Positions 1-9,475 are shown, numbered from the stretch's first letter. The stretch: DNA of 35,889 nt from CAYMQB01 sp964392665 (GCA_964392665.1 CAYMQB010000031.1:1-35889); one strand, 5' to 3'. The notes: generated by a model from the sequence alone, not told the origin. A program made the numbers and translations.

Positions 1-983
1 CCCAAAATTTCCACACCGAGAACAGAGAATTCATAAGGTGAATCAGGATAGTAAACGGATTTGATAATTTCCTTTATTACTTTATCATCTATAATCAAAC
101 TTGGTGTAATACGGTCCTTCTTGAAATCAAAAAGTCCGCTGTTGTATCTCTTATCGGAGTGATAGAATATTTGCCTCAGTCTTTCATATACATTTGCCCC
201 ATTACTAAGAACTTGAAGTTTGCCATAATCTTCAATCTGTCTGTCTTCTGCTATACGCAGGAAAATTATTCTATCTATTATTTTCTGAACAGCAAAATTA
301 AGTTCATATAGGGTTAGTTTCTTGTTTCTTATGGCAATGTTTTTTGCAAGTTTTTCCCTCCATTGGTCAATAAGTTTCAGGAACTCTTTGTCAACCTCGG
401 AAGTGCCCCTTTTTTTCTTTGTTGATTCTATGTATCGATCGAAACTACCTTTAAGGATTGCATCTTTGGAGAATGTATCATATAGAAAATCAAGGTTCTT
501 GAGATACTCTTTGTAAGAGCAGTAGAATATGCGGGCAACGGATGCGGAATCCTTTACCGAAGGTTTTATTCTTGTATCATAGACAGACATTTCCTCAAAA
601 TCCGTAAGAATGGACAGCGGTAGTTTTGCGGTATATGCATACCTTCGCAACTGGAAAGCGGGGGAGACCTCTTTCTTCAAGTCAACGGAAGGTTTTTTCG
701 CTTCCACAAAGAATTTCCTTATTCCACCGATGCGGAATGAATAATCCGGTGCTTTGTGTTTGCCGACGATAATGACTTTTGCTTCTCTGACAACTTCACG
801 ATACTGCTCTGCATAAGCCTGTTTATTGGCAACATCCCATCCGAGTGCTTCAAAGAACGGGTCAATAAAATCTACACGGGTATTTGCTTCATCATAGTCT
901 GTTCTCTTGTACTGAGAAATATTTTCAGTAAATCGGACAGCCAACAATTCTATTCGTTTTCGTGCTTCTGTTTTTTGAACCAT
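1..983 (-). CDS. Type IIG-like restriction-modification enzyme, N-terminal part (runs off left edge)
   Basis: I translated this minus-strand frame by hand. It is open from an ATG at 983 to the window edge (about 327 residues), so the C-terminal part is missing. Near residue 80 there is a PD-(D/E)xK nuclease-like pattern: APDYSFRIGG followed by FFVEAKKPSVD. A helical region with NKKLTLYELNFAVQKIIDRIIFLRIAEDR follows at about residues 230-260. This order (HSDR_N-like nuclease, then helical linker) is typical of single-chain Eco57I/type IIG enzymes, in which an N6-adenine methylase with an NPPY motif and a specificity domain would come next. Those domains would lie outside the window and are not seen. 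The gene has its own promoter 5 nt upstream of the ATG and no Shine-Dalgarno. A BREX PglX-like or type I-related enzyme is possible instead. Confidence 0.8.
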   Translation of the reverse strand, partial: MVQKTEARKRIELLAVRFTENISQYKRTDYDEANTRVDFIDPFFEALGWDVANKQAYAEQYREVVREAKVIIVGKHKAPDYSFRIGGIRKFFVEAKKPSVDLKKEVSPAFQLRRYAYTAKLPLSILTDFEEMSVYDTRIKPSVKDSASVARIFYCSYKEYLKNLDFLYDTFSKDAILKGSFDRYIESTKKKRGTSEVDKEFLKLIDQWREKLAKNIAIRNKKLTLYELNFAVQKIIDRIIFLRIAEDRQIEDYGKLQVLSNGANVYERLRQIFYHSDKRYNSGLFDFKKDRITPSLIIDDKVIKEIIKSVYYPDSPYEFSVLGVEIL

Positions 984-988
984 ATTTT

Positions 989-1017
989 TTTATAGCATAA
1001 TATCGATTGAAAATCAA
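989..1017 (-). promoter_or_regulatory. Sigma-70-type promoter of the RM gene, predicted leaderless
   Basis: On the minus strand, TTGATT (1012-1017), a 17-nt spacer and TATAAA (989-994). Only 5 nt separate the -10 box from the ATG at 983-981, so the transcript should begin at or beside the start codon. Confidence 0.6.
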
Positions 1018-1071
1018 GGGAAAACCAGAAAAAAGGCAAGAGAAATATTGAATGAGAAACAATAGAAAATC

Positions 1072-1226
1072 AGAGATTCTTCCGCGGTAAGTATGGAACG
1101 GATTACTCAGAATGACACCGTGTATTGTCCTTCTGCCCTGAATCTAATGAGGAAAAGTGTTTGGGTTTTGTCATGCTGACCCTGTGCTGAAAGATGTCAT
1201 GCTGAATTTATTTCAGCATCTCGTTG
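1072..1226. repeat. Degenerate interspersed repeats in the 984-1285 gap
   Basis: The gap 984-1285 holds no gene that I can support. Bases 1072-1122 (AGATTCTTCC ... ATTACTCAGAATGACA) resemble, in reverse, 18716-18774 and more weakly 23748-23795. Bases 1170-1226 carry two copies of GTCATGCTGA; the second forms an imperfect palindrome around 1199-1219 (ATGCTGAA / TTTCAGCAT). These look like decayed copies of genome-wide interspersed repeats. Confidence 0.5.
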
Positions 1227-1285
1227 TTTATGAATGAATTTATGCGGTGAATACTTAGTATTTTGAAACTTTTCCCGGTAGTCTT

Positions 1286-1825
1286 CTATTTGTTTTTCTT
1301 TCGGAGCCCGACACCTTGGATTAGATTTATTTCACCTTTCTTCTTCCATTTTTTCATAGCATCTTTTGTAAAATGTCGTTTGATTTTCTTTTTCATTCCT
1401 CCTCGGGTCATTGCTTCTTCAAGCGATATAATTCTTTCTTTAATACCAAGGAGACAGGCAGCTTTGATGGCTGCTCCATCTCCTGTGCATAGTTTAAGAT
1501 TTTCAAATTGTTTCTCCATTATAAGAGCGAATGATTCTATTTCACCAATATGTATATCTGGACCTGTAGATTTATCAATTATTGAATAAACTATATTGTT
1601 AGCCTTTGCTGCATCCATTTCTAAAAGTTCGACTTTTTCAGTGCTTAGTTTTATAGGAATGTGCTTGCCAAATTTATCAGGGTAAAAGCGAACTTCTTCA
1701 TCTGCAACGGTAGCGGAAACATAAATCTCAAACCTTTTCTTAAATGCTTTCCACAGGTCTATTTCATGGAGGTAGATAGTTACATCAGCATCAAGTAATA
1801 GATACTTCAGTACTGTAGTCTTCAT
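1286..1825 (-). CDS. PIN-domain protein, probable toxin partner of the XRE-ImmA gene
   Basis: 179 residues. The N-terminus LLLDADVTIYLHE (acidic residue about 12) matches the first beta strand of PIN-like RNases. The middle GEIESFALIME and the later LCTGDGAAIKAA supply the conserved acidic and TGD-type motifs expected of this fold. The C-terminus is strongly basic (KKKIKRHF..KKWKKKGE). The ATG at 1825 lies inside the end of the upstream gene (35-nt overlap), with AAGGA about 10 nt before it, so the two are translationally coupled. PIN proteins are usually Mg-dependent ribonuclease toxins neutralised by a neighbouring regulator. That role is inferred from the fold and the pairing. It may belong to the DUF4411-type PIN proteins found beside ImmA genes, but this is from memory and unverified. 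Confidence 0.7.
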   Translation of the reverse strand: MKTTVLKYLLLDADVTIYLHEIDLWKAFKKRFEIYVSATVADEEVRFYPDKFGKHIPIKLSTEKVELLEMDAAKANNIVYSIIDKSTGPDIHIGEIESFALIMEKQFENLKLCTGDGAAIKAACLLGIKERIISLEEAMTRGGMKKKIKRHFTKDAMKKWKKKGEINLIQGVGLRKKNK

Positions 1826-3073
1826 CTGGATCGAATCCTTCTTTTAAGAAAACTGTATCGAGTTCTGCAATGTTAACCATTAGATATTCCGCTGCTCTTG
1901 CTCTTGACAAGAGCCCTTCAGAAACTGCTTTGAAAATCATTGATATAAATCGATGTGACAGGTAAGAAGACTCCCATGGAATTTTAGAGCGAATTTTACG
2001 GTCTTCTTCTTTCAATAACTCAGATTGGAGAAGCTGGTTTACATCGTCTCTTTTCATCCAACCTAAATTTACGAGCCTCCAGAGGAATGCAGCGGTTGAA
2101 ACACCGAAATCCTTTGCTTCCAACATAATATTGATTATTGGCATTTTTTTTTCTTTCTTAAATTTGTTCATAAATCTTTGAATTTCATCACCAGGTAAAA
2201 GTAGCGCAGATGCAAAAGCATTTGCCCATTTTTCTACATTTGCTGTCTCGTTTAATCCACATTGAGATGCTTTCTTAGAGGGGTAGATAAGATGGAAAAG
2301 TTCATGGGCAAGGTCAAAGTTTTTTCGCCAGGGTGCTTCATTAGCATTTATACATACCGCAGAAAAACCATTTAAATTTATTGTTGATGCGGAGAGTACT
2401 TCTGGAAAGTCTAAATAAAATACCGGTATATTCTTCTCATTTTCGAGAATTGCAGAGAGAGAAAGTGCAGGACGATTTCCAAGTNNNNNNNNNNNNNNNN
2501 NNNNNNNNNNNNNNNNNNNNNNNNNNNNNNNNNNNNNNNNNNNNNNNNNNNNNNNNNNNNNNNNNNNNNNNNNNNNNNNNNNNNATTCTTCTCATTTTCG
2601 AGAATTGCAGAGAGAGAAAGTGCAGGACGATTTCCAAGTTCGAGAAGTTCAGAGTATTCCTCTCCATATTCTGTTGCTGACTCATACGAAAGATGCTTTT
2701 CATCAATTAGTGGTAACTGAAAACTGGTGTTTTTTAATCCCAGTTTTTCCGTTAGTGAAAGATAACGCTCAAGTAGTGTTTTTAGTTTTTGCTCCTCTTT
2801 TGATAGATCTATTTTCTCTTTTGATTTTCTCCAGTTGATGTTGAAAGAGTACCTTTGTGGTTTGGCAGTGAGAAAGAAACTAATATCTCGGGCATAGACA
2901 TCTGATAATCTTGCAAGTTCAACTGCTTTTACAGACCTTTCACCGTTCTCTATTTTCGCCAGTGTTTGATAATGTTTAAATCCTGCAAGTTTAGCAGCTT
3001 CTTTCAAAGTCATTTTGATACTGTTTCTCGCCTGCTTTAAACGTTTACTTATTTCACTTCCTTTTTTCATCAT
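1791..3073 (-). CDS. XRE-family regulator fused to ImmA/IrrE metallopeptidase, interrupted by a scaffold gap
   Basis: The gene appears cut by 100 Ns, but bases 2430-2484 and 2585-2639 on either side are the same 55 bp. Collapsing the duplicate and the Ns gives one uninterrupted frame of 375 codons plus TGA. Residues about 8-65 form an XRE helix-turn-helix (MTLKEAAKLAGF..TLAKIENGERSV). The second half is an ImmA/IrrE (DUF955) Zn-peptidase with HELFH in FDLAHELFHLIYP and a helix of the form VEKWANAFASALLLPGDEI. Proteins of this type act as transcription regulators or antitoxins, and ImmA relatives cleave repressors. It has a consensus promoter with palindromic operators and a Shine-Dalgarno (AAGGAGAG) next to two tandem ATGs. 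It overlaps the PIN gene. Autoregulation and toxin control are inferred. Confidence 0.85.
2430..2639. other. Scaffold gap (100 N) flanked by a 55-bp duplicated contig end
   Basis: Bases 2485-2584 are exactly 100 Ns. The 55 bp before the gap (2430-2484) equal the 55 bp after it (2585-2639). An overlap of this length is what two contig ends sharing one assembly k-mer give, so no DNA is probably missing. The apparent gene break and the N-containing ORFs here are artefacts. Confidence 0.85.
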
Positions 3074-3090
3074 CTCTCCTTTCCTAAGTA

Positions 3091-3126
3091 AATATATAAC
3101 AAATAAGTTAATTTGTCAAGACAAAT
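3091..3126 (-). promoter_or_regulatory. Promoter and palindromic operator of the XRE-ImmA/PIN operon
   Basis: On the minus strand TTGACA (3114-3119), a 17-nt spacer and TATATT (3091-3096). Three half-sites overlap it: ACAAAT at 3099-3104, ATTTGT at 3111-3116 and ACAAAT at 3121-3126. The last two form a palindrome with 7-bp arms, ATTTGTCAAGACAAAT (3111-3126), over the -35 box; the first two form another across the spacer. This is the expected layout for autorepression by an XRE protein. Confidence 0.65.
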
Positions 3127-3161
3127 ATAAATAAATAGGGAATATTTCATATTTTTTCACT

Positions 3162-3590
3162 ATAATGGACTTCTGTTGTTGCAGGAATGACATTACACAC
3201 CCCGTCATATACCATACGGTATATGACACCCCTCTTTTTAGAGGGGACTTAACTTACTTACTTTTCAGAAAAGAAAAGGGCAGACACATAGGTCTGCCCC
3301 TACGAAAATCACCATCATAATGGACTTCCGCTGAAGTTTACCCCGTGCTTGACACCCCTCTTTTTAGAGGGGACTTAACTTACTTACTTTTCAGAAAAGA
3401 AAAGGGCAGACACATAGGTCTGCCCCTACGAAAATCACCATCATAATGGACTTCTGTTGTTGCAGGAATGACATTACACACCCCGTCATATACCATACGG
3501 TATATGACACCCCTCTTTTTAGAGGGGACTTAACTAACTTACTTCTCAGAAAGAATAGGGCAGACACATAGGTCTGCCCCTACAATAGGA
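3162..3590. repeat. Three tandem copies of a triple-hairpin interspersed repeat
   Basis: Units start at 3162 (155 bp), 3317 (126 bp) and 3443 (about 148 bp), each opening with ATAATGGACTTC. A full unit contains three hairpins in a row: a perfect 10-bp stem with a 4-nt loop (3204-3227 in unit 1), CCCCTC/GAGGGG around a T-rich loop (3229-3246), and GGGCAGAC/GTCTGCCC (3278-3299). Unit 2 lacks the first hairpin. A diverged copy in the opposite orientation lies at 18484-18690. No ORF is present, so this resembles a BIME/MITE-like non-autonomous repeat. The last hairpin (about 3560-3581), read on the minus strand, is followed by a T-rich run and could terminate the gene ending at 3604. Confidence 0.75.
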
Positions 3591-3603
3591 AGACGAAATA
3601 ATA

Positions 3604-6600
3604 TTAATTGACTGTCAAGGCGTGTGAAATTATCGATGCGAGGAGTTCGCCGCTGGTTGCATCGATAACTGATGTTCCGGCATGCAAACCTGTACCTTCA
3701 GTTTTTGTTTTTAATTTGTATTCAATATTCAGTTTTCCTTTGACCGATACCAGAACAAGGTAAAGTTTTCCATCGTCAACTGTGTAGCCAGTGATCTTCT
3801 GTGCTTTTTTAAGTTTCTCCAAACTCGAAATATCGATATCGCAGACAGCAGGAATGTGTTCTTCGATTGTCATTACCGATATTTCTTTTTGGGCATTTAG
3901 TCTGAGTTTAACCGTTACGGGTTCACCAACTTCAGCCTTCTCCGGTGCAACTCTTTCTATTGCGACGATCTCTTTTGTCTTTAGCTGCTTAACACCCCAT
4001 TGTTTGAGCTCGAGGGAGACCGATGCAGTCAAATTTCCATTGTATTTGACTTCTACATTATTTTTTCCGGATTTAATCCAGGGGGTTATCTCGAAGTAGC
4101 GGAGTTTTGCAGCTGAGAGGAATGGGTCTTTCGGGTCTATTTCTATCTTTGTTATCTGTTTCCCATTTACATTCAGTGATATTTCACTCTTCTTTTCCTT
4201 CGCAAATGCTCCTGTTTTCAAAAGTGCACGGATTGCAGTTGCAGTACCGATTTCGTTATGCCAGGCGCCCCATGCTTCTCTGGTTGACAGTAGATATGTC
4301 ATTCCTTCGCGTAGATACGAAGTATATTTTTCAGAATCAAATTCTGCAAGTAGTTCGAGAATGCGTGCATTCAGTTCTACCATACCGCCGTAAGCATGAT
4401 ACCAGTGGGGTTCCCAATAGCCTGTGCGTTTAAGAGTGATGAGATAGTCAATATTTTTCTTCAACAATTTATCGACTGATGTGTCTTTTTTGTATTTGGA
4501 CCAGTAAAGCAAACCTTGAACTGTAGCAGCGACGGTCATTGGTTCCTGTGGATGGGATTTTAACAGCCCTACCATTTTGTCTTTTAGATTCAAGAAGTCT
4601 TCATCATAGTTGTTTAGTGAAGGGAAAACAGAAGCGGTAAGCATAAGCACTTCGAAAGCCTCTGCACTCATTGCATTATCTGTCTGGTCGTTGAATATTT
4701 CCCAGAAATAGGCACGTTTTGATGACCATAATCCATCTTTGTTTTGAGCCTTTAGAATATAATCGACTGCTCTTGAGATTACGTTATCATCAACAGGTAA
4801 GCCTGCCTTCTTGATTTCGGCAAGCGCGTGTAAGCAGTAGATAGTGTAGTAGAGATTTTCTCCGCCCACAACGGGGACTGCATTTGGTGCTGTTGCGTCT
4901 GCAAGGAAATACCATCCCCAGGCACCGGAAGGGAATTGTTGATATGTCAGTTGTGCTGCGGCACTATTAAGCTTTTGTTCAATTAAGGTGATGTATTTCT
5001 TGTTTCCTTTGGATTGTTTTGCATAATCAAGCATAGCAGCATTCATAATCGCCGATGCACCGCTTTCCCAGGGTGAGTATGCGGGAAATACATCGAATGC
5101 CCACCAAGCTTGAATTGCAGGAAACACATTTGGCATAGTAACATTCAGGTTAACAACTCTATATGTTGCATCTCTATCCGCTGTGAAAACGGCTTTCCAG
5201 GTTTTGCCTTTTTCAATATTCCCCTTGACAAGTTGTTTCTGTGGGATTCCCGCTGGGAGTACATAAATAGATTTCTTTTCCGAGTCAACAAAGTCAGCGG
5301 TTTCGCAGGAGACTTTGAAATTGTTTAGTCCGCAGTGAGTGGCTTTTATAATCCATTCTGCCATAGCTGTTTCGTTTTTGGGGATTGTTAGTGGAATGTT
5401 TTTCCCGAATTTTACATCAAGTTTATCCCCGGACAAGTATGCCGTGCACTTAATTTTCTTATTCGTAAGATTTCTTATGAGTGCATGCACTTTGATTTCA
5501 TCTCCCAGTGTCATTGTTGCTGGGAAAGCAGCTCTTACAAATATGGGTTGAGTTACATTTATGCCTTTTCTCAAAAAACCTATATAACCTTTCTTATCCG
5601 TTGCTACAATCGATAATTTTTGTCTTGTAATCTCATCTGGCATCCTCACGGTAAATTCGGACTTTCCGTTCTTCGTAACAAGAAGAGGTTCCCAGAGAGC
5701 GGTTTCAGGGAAATGGGTTCTTATGATTATTTTCTTGGATGGTTTTTCTGGTTTTTCACCTTCTCCATCCCTTTTCCCTTTTCCAGGAAGTGAAGCAGTT
5801 TTCGTCATAGCTGGCTCAGCAGCGGGCTGTGAAACGGATTTTTTAACCATTTCTTTTTCTTCTTCACCATTCATGGGCTCTCCGCTAATGTCGTCGTAAT
5901 AGCTTCCGTCTATTTCCTGATCTGCAGCGAGACCTGCTTCTGTTTCTGCTAGCTTTCTATATGCCCCTGCTATGAAGGGACCTGGAGATTTCCAACCCCA
6001 ATTGCAGTATGCGATGTCACGCCAGGGTGAACCCCAATTTCGATCGACAACAGGCCAGGTAAGAACTCCAGCTCCTCCTGTAGAAATAACCTTCACCTGT
6101 GGATTATAAAAATGCTGTATGGGGTCCTTTATGAACGGGTCAAGAAGGGATAAAACGGCATCATCGACAACGGATACACCAAGACATTTTTCTCCTTTGC
6201 CGCCTTTTACTTTGACTTTGAAGGAAACTTTATCACCCGGAGCTGCAGTTGGTTTGAAATTGCTTACGGTAATTTCCAATTCCTTATCGGGATAGAATGT
6301 TATATGCTGTCCTTCTGTAATGAATCCAACGATATTCGGAGTGAGAGGTTTTGCTTTGCTTTTCTTTTCGATAGCACAGCAGTAGAGGTTAACGAGCATT
6401 GAACCCCAGGTTGGAGCGGTAACTTTTCCAGCTGCAACATATCTATTTGCATTTTTGTGAATTGGAATTGTGGTGGAAACAACCAGCGCTCCCGATACGT
6501 CAGTCATATCTATATGAACTATTTTTTCTATAGGGATGTAGTTGGGGTCAAAATTAACTTTTATGGTGGTCTTTGTTCCTGCACCTTTTGGTGGTTCACT

Positions 6601-7953
6601 TGCTTTTGAGACCATAGGTTTCAGCGTCTGATATGGGATTGTCCGCTGCGCAAGTACGTCTTTCATAATCGGGCTCTTTACATATGCTGTTACAGTATTT
6701 TCAGGCATTATAAATTCAAGCACCGCAACACCTTTATCATCGGTTCTTGTTTCCTTTATTAGTTCTATTTCAGGAATTTCGAGAATCAATGGAATGTCTT
6801 TTGCAGGCTGTTTGTCAATATCAACAACCTTTGCAAGTATCTGAACTTTCTCGCCTTTAGGATAAGCATCCTTGTCTATTTCAAGAACAGCTGTATATGG
6901 GCGGGCTGTATAGGTGAAATCCCATACGATTTCATTAGTTTGTCCGTAATTGTCCGTTGCTTTCAGTTTTATCTTGTAATCTCCTTCAAGTGTCATTTTT
7001 TTCCTGATTAAATCCAACTGCTTGCTATCCAGATTTATTGTGTAAGTAGTTTTCTTTGAGCTGTATTCCTTTGTGAATAATTCCTTTTTATCGGGCGATA
7101 GAAATGATAGAGTTAGTTTTGATGATTTGATTTTTCCTCCTGCGAAATATCCTAATTCAACTTTTGCCTGAAGTTTGTCTTGAGTATCTGTGAAATAACG
7201 TTTGAGATTATGTTTGATACTAATTACAGGTGGCACGAATCTTTTAACGCGTATGGAAGCTGTTTCCCTTGCTTTCTCGTATAGGGTGACAAGTTCATAG
7301 TCACCTTCAGGCATATTGGGAGGTAATGTAAGTTTTGTTGCACCTATTCCAAAAGGATTTGTTTCTACATAATCACCCGAGAAGACTTTGCCATTTTTGT
7401 CCTGAAGGAGCAACTGAATTTTGGCATCGGCGATTGGTGAGTATTCACCCTTTAATTGCCACGCCATAATTCTAACAAGTATATTCTGACCCGGATTGTA
7501 AACACCTCTGTCTGTATAGACATATACTCTGTCAGCTTTAAAGGAAACGGTTCGAGAATAACTGGAAAAATCTTTGATAACCTCGTATGTTTTCTTCTTT
7601 TCTTTCAATGTTGCTACGAGATTATGGCTCTGATTGCTGCCCGGTATATAGTCAAAGATACAGACGCCATTCTTGTCTGCTTTTCCAACGGATTTTCCGT
7701 TTACCACGACCTTCGCACCTCTTGCAGGTATGAAATCAGGTTTAAACAGTGTAAGATGTATCTTTGTAGGGTCGTTTGACCATATTTGATAAGGATAGTT
7801 GATTATCAGTATCAATTGTTGTTTCTTCATTCCATCTTCTCCCGGTTTTTTTGAATGTGTGTCAGTTGAAAAGAAAAACGAAAAGGCAAAAACGCAAGCA
7901 AGAGATACAAAGATTCTTGCTGTAGACACGGCATTTCTACTTCCCTGTTTCAT
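3604..7953 (-). CDS. Secreted alpha-2-macroglobulin-family protein without thioester
   Basis: 1449 residues with an N-terminal signal peptide (hydrophobic core at about residues 13-30) and no convincing lipobox. Macroglobulin-type beta domains fill the first half, including the family signature VYVYTDRGVYNPGQN near residue 145. A charged low-complexity segment (about residues 700-760, rich in E, K and P) sits where a bait region would be. The middle (..PIFVRAAFPATMTLGDEIKVHALIRNLTN) is typical of bacterial family members. An alpha/alpha-toroid region follows (PSGAWGWYFLADATAPN..). The expected CxEQ thioester is absent: the corresponding stretch near residue 960 reads PAYSPWESGASA, and no CxEQ occurs elsewhere. 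Bacterial homologues are periplasmic protease traps, and thioester-free paralogues (YfaS type) are known. It has a strong AGGAGG before the ATG. It is a likely partner or competitor of the thioester protein at 9625. Confidence 0.85.
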   Translation of the reverse strand: MKQGSRNAVSTARIFVSLACVFAFSFFFSTDTHSKKPGEDGMKKQQLILIINYPYQIWSNDPTKIHLTLFKPDFIPARGAKVVVNGKSVGKADKNGVCIFDYIPGSNQSHNLVATLKEKKKTYEVIKDFSSYSRTVSFKADRVYVYTDRGVYNPGQNILVRIMAWQLKGEYSPIADAKIQLLLQDKNGKVFSGDYVETNPFGIGATKLTLPPNMPEGDYELVTLYEKARETASIRVKRFVPPVISIKHNLKRYFTDTQDKLQAKVELGYFAGGKIKSSKLTLSFLSPDKKELFTKEYSSKKTTYTINLDSKQLDLIRKKMTLEGDYKIKLKATDNYGQTNEIVWDFTYTARPYTAVLEIDKDAYPKGEKVQILAKVVDIDKQPAKDIPLILEIPEIELIKETRTDDKGVAVLEFIMPENTVTAYVKSPIMKDVLAQRTIPYQTLKPMVSKASEPPKGAGTKTTIKVNFDPNYIPIEKIVHIDMTDVSGALVVSTTIPIHKNANRYVAAGKVTAPTWGSMLVNLYCCAIEKKSKAKPLTPNIVGFITEGQHITFYPDKELEITVSNFKPTAAPGDKVSFKVKVKGGKGEKCLGVSVVDDAVLSLLDPFIKDPIQHFYNPQVKVISTGGAGVLTWPVVDRNWGSPWRDIAYCNWGWKSPGPFIAGAYRKLAETEAGLAADQEIDGSYYDDISGEPMNGEEEKEMVKKSVSQPAAEPAMTKTASLPGKGKRDGEGEKPEKPSKKIIIRTHFPETALWEPLLVTKNGKSEFTVRMPDEITRQKLSIVATDKKGYIGFLRKGINVTQPIFVRAAFPATMTLGDEIKVHALIRNLTNKKIKCTAYLSGDKLDVKFGKNIPLTIPKNETAMAEWIIKATHCGLNNFKVSCETADFVDSEKKSIYVLPAGIPQKQLVKGNIEKGKTWKAVFTADRDATYRVVNLNVTMPNVFPAIQAWWAFDVFPAYSPWESGASAIMNAAMLDYAKQSKGNKKYITLIEQKLNSAAAQLTYQQFPSGAWGWYFLADATAPNAVPVVGGENLYYTIYCLHALAEIKKAGLPVDDNVISRAVDYILKAQNKDGLWSSKRAYFWEIFNDQTDNAMSAEAFEVLMLTASVFPSLNNYDEDFLNLKDKMVGLLKSHPQEPMTVAATVQGLLYWSKYKKDTSVDKLLKKNIDYLITLKRTGYWEPHWYHAYGGMVELNARILELLAEFDSEKYTSYLREGMTYLLSTREAWGAWHNEIGTATAIRALLKTGAFAKEKKSEISLNVNGKQITKIEIDPKDPFLSAAKLRYFEITPWIKSGKNNVEVKYNGNLTASVSLELKQWGVKQLKTKEIVAIERVAPEKAEVGEPVTVKLRLNAQKEISVMTIEEHIPAVCDIDISSLEKLKKAQKITGYTVDDGKLYLVLVSVKGKLNIEYKLKTKTEGTGLHAGTSVIDATSGELLASIISHALTVN

Positions 7954-8065
7954 CCTTCCTCCTTTTTTAGGTTTGGTTATGTCAAAAATATGAACACAGA
8001 GATTCCATTTGTTTTTCTGTGGTTAGATTCTGACTTATTTACAAATGTGTAGATAAAAAATTCCA

Positions 8066-9469
8066 TCATTTTATTATTCTTATTTTCCATGAGCCTTTCT
8101 TAAACCACAAAAAAGCGATTATTGCAATAACAAGGTTACTGATGGTCATTCCCCAGAAAATACCATCGGGTCCATAATGCAAGACTTTGGTAAGAATTAT
8201 TACAAAGGGTATTCTCAAACCCCACAGCCTAATCATCTGCATTATGAATACAGGCATTGTATGTCCGGAACCCTGGAAGGCTCCTGTGAAAACCATCATT
8301 ATTGCGAAAAATAGAACCGAGTAAGATGTAATCTTGAACATACGCATACCTATAGCAACAACCTCAGGGTCATTAATAAAGAATTTTACAACATATCCCC
8401 CGAAGAAGAAAAGAAGCGTAGTAAAAATGAAGGTGAAGAAGGTGATTATTCCGACGCTTGTCCAGACAGACCGTTCTGCTCGAGACACCTGGTTTGCACC
8501 AATGTTCTGTGCAACCACGGTGCTGGAACCCTGCGACAGTCCCATGGCAGGCATTACCAGTAATGAAATAATCCTATTTCCAACTCCAAAAGCACCGATG
8601 ACACTTGTCCCAAATGTGTTGACAATGCCCATAAGAAGCATAAATCCGAGAGATGCACCTGATTGACTAAAAGCAATGGGTGCACCTATCCTGAATACTG
8701 ATTTAATAATTCCAATATTGAATTTAAATCCGTTGAGTCGTATTTTTACACCATACTTACCAGATACGAGAAAAATTATTCCAATTACTGAGGCTAGAAA
8801 TTGGGTAAATATTGTCGCAAGCCCTGCTCCAACGACTCCGAGTCTGGGGAATGGACCCCAACCAAAGATAATAAAGGGGTCAAGAATAAGATTTAATCCA
8901 ACTGACACAGCACTCAATTTCAATGGTGTTATTGTATCCCCATAACCCTGCATAATAGCCCGATATACAAAAAACCCAAAAATAAATGGTATGCCTATGA
9001 AGATAATGCGCATATAAGCGAGTGTTTGCGGAAATGCATCTTGTGGTGTTTGCAGGATATGGAGAATCTGTGGCGTGAAGATGTATCCGAGAGTACTCAA
9101 TGTGACTGAAATTAAACCTATGAGAACGAAAGTATTGCCAGCTGTTTCGTTAACTTTCTTAATTTCCCCTGCTCCCCTATACTGTGCCAAAAGGGTGGAG
9201 CCACCAATAGCAAGACCACTTGCAATGGAAATTATAAAGAATATAACATTAAATGTGATTGTTGGTGCGGCAAGGGCGGTTTTACCGAGTTTTCCCAGCC
9301 AGAATGCGTCTACCAGATTGTATAATGTCTGAAAAAGATTTGCTATGATAATAGGAAGAGAAAGGTGTACTACAGCCTTCCAGATTGTTCCTTTTAGTAT
9401 GTCAGGTTGATTTGAAAACCTTTGAAACAAACCTTGTTTTTTATTCGGGTTTACAGGTTCATTCAGCAT
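8066..9469 (-). CDS. MATE-family multidrug/Na+ (or H+) antiporter
   Basis: 467 residues and about 12 hydrophobic segments, the usual size for MATE transporters. The first helix region reads LSLPIIIANLFQTLYNLVDAFWLGKLG, the typical MATE opening (P..I..L....NLVD..WLG). The internal second half repeats the pattern (IGAPIAFSQSGASLGFMLLMGIVNTFG, then AQNIGANQVSRAERSVW). It would export cationic drugs or metabolites across the inner membrane using an ion gradient; the substrate cannot be told from sequence. It has its own promoter ending 6 nt before the ATG. It is divergent from the macroglobulin-pbpC operon and ends 112 bp before the other macroglobulin gene, which runs in the same direction. Confidence 0.9.
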   Translation of the reverse strand: MLNEPVNPNKKQGLFQRFSNQPDILKGTIWKAVVHLSLPIIIANLFQTLYNLVDAFWLGKLGKTALAAPTITFNVIFFIISIASGLAIGGSTLLAQYRGAGEIKKVNETAGNTFVLIGLISVTLSTLGYIFTPQILHILQTPQDAFPQTLAYMRIIFIGIPFIFGFFVYRAIMQGYGDTITPLKLSAVSVGLNLILDPFIIFGWGPFPRLGVVGAGLATIFTQFLASVIGIIFLVSGKYGVKIRLNGFKFNIGIIKSVFRIGAPIAFSQSGASLGFMLLMGIVNTFGTSVIGAFGVGNRIISLLVMPAMGLSQGSSTVVAQNIGANQVSRAERSVWTSVGIITFFTFIFTTLLFFFGGYVVKFFINDPEVVAIGMRMFKITSYSVLFFAIMMVFTGAFQGSGHTMPVFIMQMIRLWGLRIPFVIILTKVLHYGPDGIFWGMTISNLVIAIIAFLWFKKGSWKIRIIK

Positions 9470-9475
9470 CCGTGC

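Noticed and set aside
2381..2706. Open reading frames running through the N gap
   Set aside because: They are formed by the Ns and the duplicated contig end; the true frame is the XRE-ImmA gene.
3162..3590. CRISPR-like array
   Set aside because: Units are long (126-155 bp), nearly identical throughout and internally palindromic, with no repeat-spacer alternation and no cas genes.
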